Part shown: piece by piece, positions 6,401 through 7,871 of the stretch
How positions within the stretch are numbered: position 1 is the first letter of the stretch
How the letters are laid out: every line of letters starts with the position of its first letter
NCBI GenBank assembly: GCA_964429265.1
Contig: CAYSBK010000116.1
Span: 1-7,871, forward strand
Reading direction: 5' to 3'
Length of the DNA: 7,871 bases
Source: CAYSBK01 sp964429265
GTDB taxonomy: Bacteria; Planctomycetota; Phycisphaerae; Sedimentisphaerales; Anaerobacaceae
Notes under the pieces: model-generated
Seen by the model: only the letters and a program-made list of their open reading frames with translations
The model's database searches: none
What the model was told of the DNA's origin: nothing
Made by a program: the position numbers and the translations under genes

Positions 6401-7871
6401 GCTGACTTATGACCACACCTGCGGGGATGACGTCGTTGTGTTCGTAAGTGAGTGTGCCGACGGTAAGGTTCGCATCCGCTATGGCGATGTTTGCGTCGGC
6501 CTGTGTCAAGCCGACGGTATTTGGAGCAATGACACCTGATACCACGAGATTGACGTCCGAACCGACGGGCACAATCAGGCCGGCGTTCGGGTCCTGGCTT
6601 ATGACGGCACCCGGCGGGATGGTGTCGTTGACTTCATAAACGACTATGCCCACAACCAACTCCACCTCGGTTATGGCCGAACGTGCGTTCGGTTCGGTCA
6701 TACCTACTACGTCCGGCACGACCGATGGTCCGAGGGAGATGACAATATCCACCGCCGAGCCAACGAGCACCGCCGTTCCGCCAACGGGGTTCTGGCTGAT
6801 AACATTACCTTCGGGAACAGAACCGCTGTGAGCATAGCTGACCGTACCCACCGTAAGACTATCGACGGATGTGATCGCAAGATTTGCATCGGCCTGGGTC
6901 ATGCCGGTTACGTCGGGCACAATAGGCCTGCCCAGCGATACGACCAGGTCAACGGTGGAGCCGATAGGTACTTCCGTGCCGCCGGTGGGTGTCTGGCTTA
7001 TTACAAGACCTTGTGCGACGGTGTTATGGTATTCGTAGGTGACGTTGGCCACCGTGAGATTGTCCACGGCTTCTATCGCGGCTATTGCTGTTGCCTCGTC
7101 TTGACCGACCACGCCGGGAACAATCGGCCGACCCAGCGAGACCGTGATGTTGACGGCGGTGCCGATGTCGACCTCGGTGCCACCGGCCGGGTACTGACTC
7201 AAAACGTAGCCGTAGGGTACGTTGTTGTCGTAAACGTACATCGGGGCAGCAACAAGATTGTCGACCGCCTCGATTGCAGCGATGGCCTGCGTCTCGGGCA
7301 TCCCGACAACGGTCGGCACTACGGGCCTGCCCAGCGAAACCACGATATACACCGTCGTGCCGACGTCGACCGATGTCCCACCGGGCGGCGACTGGCTGAT
7401 GACGGTGCCGGCCGGTACGCTGGCATCATATTCGTAGCTGACCGACGCGATAAGGCTGTCCACTCCTTCGATGGCAGCTACCGCCTCGGACTCGCTCAGC
7501 CCGACGACACCAGGCACTATCGGCCGACCCAGCGATACAACAATGTTTACCGTACTGCCGACGTCAACAATCGTACCGCCGACCGGGTTCTGGCTGATTA
7601 CTATACCAGCCGGGATGGTGTTGTGGTAGGCGTAGGTCGCCGCAGCCACGAGATTATCCACCGCTTGTATGGCAGCGATGGCCGCATCCCTGGTCATTCC
7701 CACGACGTCGGGCACGATCGGCCGGCCGGTCGAGATCACGTAATCAACGGTCGAACCAGTCGCAACTTGAGTGCCGGCGGCGGGATTCTGGCTCATTATC
7801 ATCCCGTCCGGAATGGTGCTGCTGTAGCCGTAACTAATCGTACCCACAACCAGATTCGCATCCATAATGGC
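3426..7871 (-). CDS. Giant exported protein: at least 17 PASTA domains, alpha-toroid-like domain, dockerin-like C-terminus; 5' end outside window
   Basis: The frame is open to the right window edge. The ATG at 7865 lies inside a PASTA repeat (A-I-M-D-A-N-L-V-V-G fits the helix position of the others), so it is not the start, and the signal peptide must lie further upstream. Numbering from that Met, residues 1-1105 are PASTA repeats built on VPxVVGM, YxYxDTVPxGxVISQNPxxGT and VxxGSxVDLVVSLG. Residues 1106-1417 carry GGW/GGF motifs like prenyltransferase or squalene-cyclase toroids, and 1419-1479 form a dockerin-like calcium-loop pair. PASTA domains are best known outside PknB-type kinases and penicillin-binding proteins, where some bind peptidoglycan fragments; here neither partner is visible, so a stalk, surface or matrix role is inferred. 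The PASTA part has no Cys, one Trp and about five Lys. It runs in the same direction as the downstream operon, which has its own promoter. Confidence 0.92.
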   Translation of the reverse strand, partial: AIMDANLVVGTISYGYSSTIPDGMIMSQNPAAGTQVATGSTVDYVISTGRPIVPDVVGMTRDAAIAAIQAVDNLVAAATYAYHNTIPAGIVISQNPVGGTIVDVGSTVNIVVSLGRPIVPGVVGLSESEAVAAIEGVDSLIASVSYEYDASVPAGTVISQSPPGGTSVDVGTTVYIVVSLGRPVVPTVVGMPETQAIAAIEAVDNLVAAPMYVYDNNVPYGYVLSQYPAGGTEVDIGTAVNITVSLGRPIVPGVVGQDEATAIAAIEAVDNLTVANVTYEYHNTVAQGLVISQTPTGGTEVPIGSTVDLVVSLGRPIVPDVTGMTQADANLAITSVDSLTVGTVSYAHSGSVPEGNVISQNPVGGTAVLVGSAVDIVISLGPSVVPDVVGMTEPNARSAITEVELVVGIVVYEVNDTIPPGAVISQDPNAGLIVPVGSDVNLVVSGVIAPNTVGLTQADANIAIADANLTVGTLTYEHNDVIPAGVVISQQPPAGEIIGINSQVDLVVSLGSPTVPYVVGMTHAEANSALADSSLVPGVVTYEYNDVVPETIVLDQNPAAGTLVTIGSPVDLVVSLGQPPVPNVVGLAQDEATAVITSVDSLVVGVVTTQYSDTVPAGVVISQNPAPGTRVPIGSAVDLLVSLGRPAVPSVIGMTESQARAVVASVDNLQVGTVGHAYDNIMPVGLVVAQNPTAGTHVPIGSLVDIALSLGRPIVPGVVGMHQSDAKTAILSVSLTVGVLTFEYSDLVPSNHVISQNPISGTVVLVGTPVELVVSLGKPWVPDLVGLSEAEARSLLPQLTLTVGTVTYQYNDTVPAGIVISHSPPAGTEVPVGSAVDLVVSLGKPAVPYVVGLTATDANLALAAVTLTVGTRVYEYNDTIPKDVVISQDPNAGTIVNVGSAVNLLVSLGRPIVPDVVGMTQADANAAIIAVDSLQVGQVTYEYHDTVPQGIVIRQDPNAGTAVLIGSSVDFVVSLGRPVVPNLIGMNNEDANDTLAAVTLQIGNVTYRFEPNTPPGIILEQNPPPGTVVNVGSAVDLVMSLAVVPDVVGLNKAQAYNLLAERGLVIGISTYEYSQTIPTATVISQSPAPGTRLPVGSAVNLHVSLGQPLFAILLGGWRLVDLQNTDGGWDWPFDDGDPNTGSDPDVWAPAVMGLAAAYDQMLEPNMLAALQKAKTYLLAKTGGFTLRDGVAAAALDSVLGGHDCAEYVRTNFFERLDAGDYNDAATGLTFDTDSYIQYIRDSRADQGIGNLAAWELGVGLYSAHIVGASTEKWIAAVKAEIDELDREAGYDVLGLAGAVLGLAAAGQDYDPQAGSHAHASNLHDLADILATYQLPTGGFTWQSLFRMQNFDESTLETTYAVMALSKVDKAAYTAPINDAANYFQLSQLPTNGWEAFLGFGEDNESTGEALRALCASLPQVGDFTGDGNTNFNDFAVFASTWLMMESDPNYKPECDISDPNDGLIDTRDLDVFAEHWLTSVR
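3429..3611 (-). other. Dockerin-like C-terminal module, planctomycete type
   Basis: This covers protein residues about 1419-1479. Loop 1 is DFTGDGNTNFND, with acidic or polar residues at positions 1, 3, 5, 9 and 12 as in dockerin calcium loops, followed by the helix FAVFASTWL. Loop 2 is DISDPNDGLIDTRD followed by LDVFAEHWL, and has two extra residues relative to the usual 12. In cellulosomes dockerins bind cohesins; planctomycete versions are common, but their partners are not established. It may anchor or sort the protein. Confidence 0.85.
3615..4550 (-). other. Alpha-toroid-like domain (prenyltransferase/squalene-cyclase repeat type)
   Basis: This covers protein residues about 1106-1417. 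Glycine-aromatic motifs recur: LQNTDGGWDWP (1120-1130), KTGGFTL (1178-1184), PTGGFTW (1333-1338) and TNGWEAF (1388-1394). Between them lie Ala/Leu-rich helices such as WAPAVMGLAAAYDQM and TTYAVMALSKV. Such spacing is typical of alpha/alpha toroids. No DxDD cyclase motif or thioester motif is seen, so catalysis is not claimed and a binding role is equally possible. Confidence 0.6.
4551..7871 (-). repeat. Tandem PASTA array, 16 complete repeats plus one partial (period about 198 bp)
   Basis: Boundaries on the plus strand, N- to C-terminal order: 7722-7871 (partial), 7524-7721, 7326-7523, 7128-7325, 6927-7127, 6726-6926, 6534-6725, 6336-6533, 6138-6335, 5937-6137, 5736-5936, 5538-5735, 5340-5537, 5142-5339, 4941-5141, 4746-4940, 4551-4745. 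Units are 64-67 residues. Most junctions read SLG[RKQS]PxVP. The sixth complete repeat ends VVSG-VIAP and the fifteenth ends MSLA-VVP, so these two linkers are shorter. The difference between 66- and 67-residue units comes mainly from one residue around the VD[NS]L segment. Repeats are similar in protein but clearly diverged in DNA. Confidence 0.93.

Noticed and set aside
3903..6539. Several plus-strand frames of 60-254 codons opposite the PASTA and toroid region
   Set aside because: They echo the repeat period of the minus-strand array (recurring motifs such as VRVLADY and RAD-H) and have no domain or ribosome binding support. They are antisense shadows.
7863..7865. ATG as start of the PASTA protein
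   Set aside because: It falls within the helix of a PASTA repeat, the frame is open upstream to the window edge, and there is no signal peptide. It is an internal Met.
4551..7871. Tandem repeats as a CRISPR array or recent satellite
   Set aside because: The period is about 198 bp, the units are fully coding and the DNA is diverged, so these are protein domain repeats.

Overview
The window reads as a piece of a planctomycete genome, most likely the Phycisphaerae/Sedimentisphaerales side or a related uncultured lineage. This is inferred from three things: the C-terminal dockerin-like pair of calcium loops, whose second loop has the form 'CDISDPNDGLIDTRDLDVF'; an FGE-type domain fused to a sialidase-type propeller; and heavily modular secreted proteins. 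No rRNA, tRNA, mobile element, CRISPR array or integrase was seen. All three real genes are on the minus strand, so the window is read right to left.

Right part (7871 to 3426): most of a giant exported protein that enters the window already in frame. It has at least 17 tandem PASTA domains of about 66 residues, one of them cut by the window edge. A domain of about 310 residues with Gly-Gly-aromatic motifs follows, resembling the prenyltransferase/squalene-cyclase alpha-toroid fold. A dockerin-like module ends the protein.

Middle (3425 to 3264): a 162-bp gap with a textbook sigma-70-type promoter on the minus strand (TTGACA, 17 bp, TATACT) and a leader of about 87 nt. The leader has three GCGGC/GCCGC arms that can form two mutually exclusive hairpins, and a small hairpin that contains the Shine-Dalgarno sequence.

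Left part (3263 to 1): two genes in the same direction, 57 bp apart and probably cotranscribed from that promoter. The first is a secreted 846-residue protein joining a catalytically incomplete FGE/SUMF1 fold, a sialidase-type propeller with four Asp boxes, and a MORN_2-like tail. The second starts at GTG, carries a signal peptide and runs out of the window. It looks like an unassigned helical-toroid protein of the kind found near polysaccharide-degrading enzymes.

Together the genes suggest extracellular glycan recognition or breakdown, with a long repetitive surface or secreted protein next to it. No substrate can be named from the sequence. The most unusual element is the long PASTA array in a protein with no kinase or penicillin-binding domain in view. 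Its neighbouring repeats share identical stretches of protein while their silent codon positions are largely scrambled.
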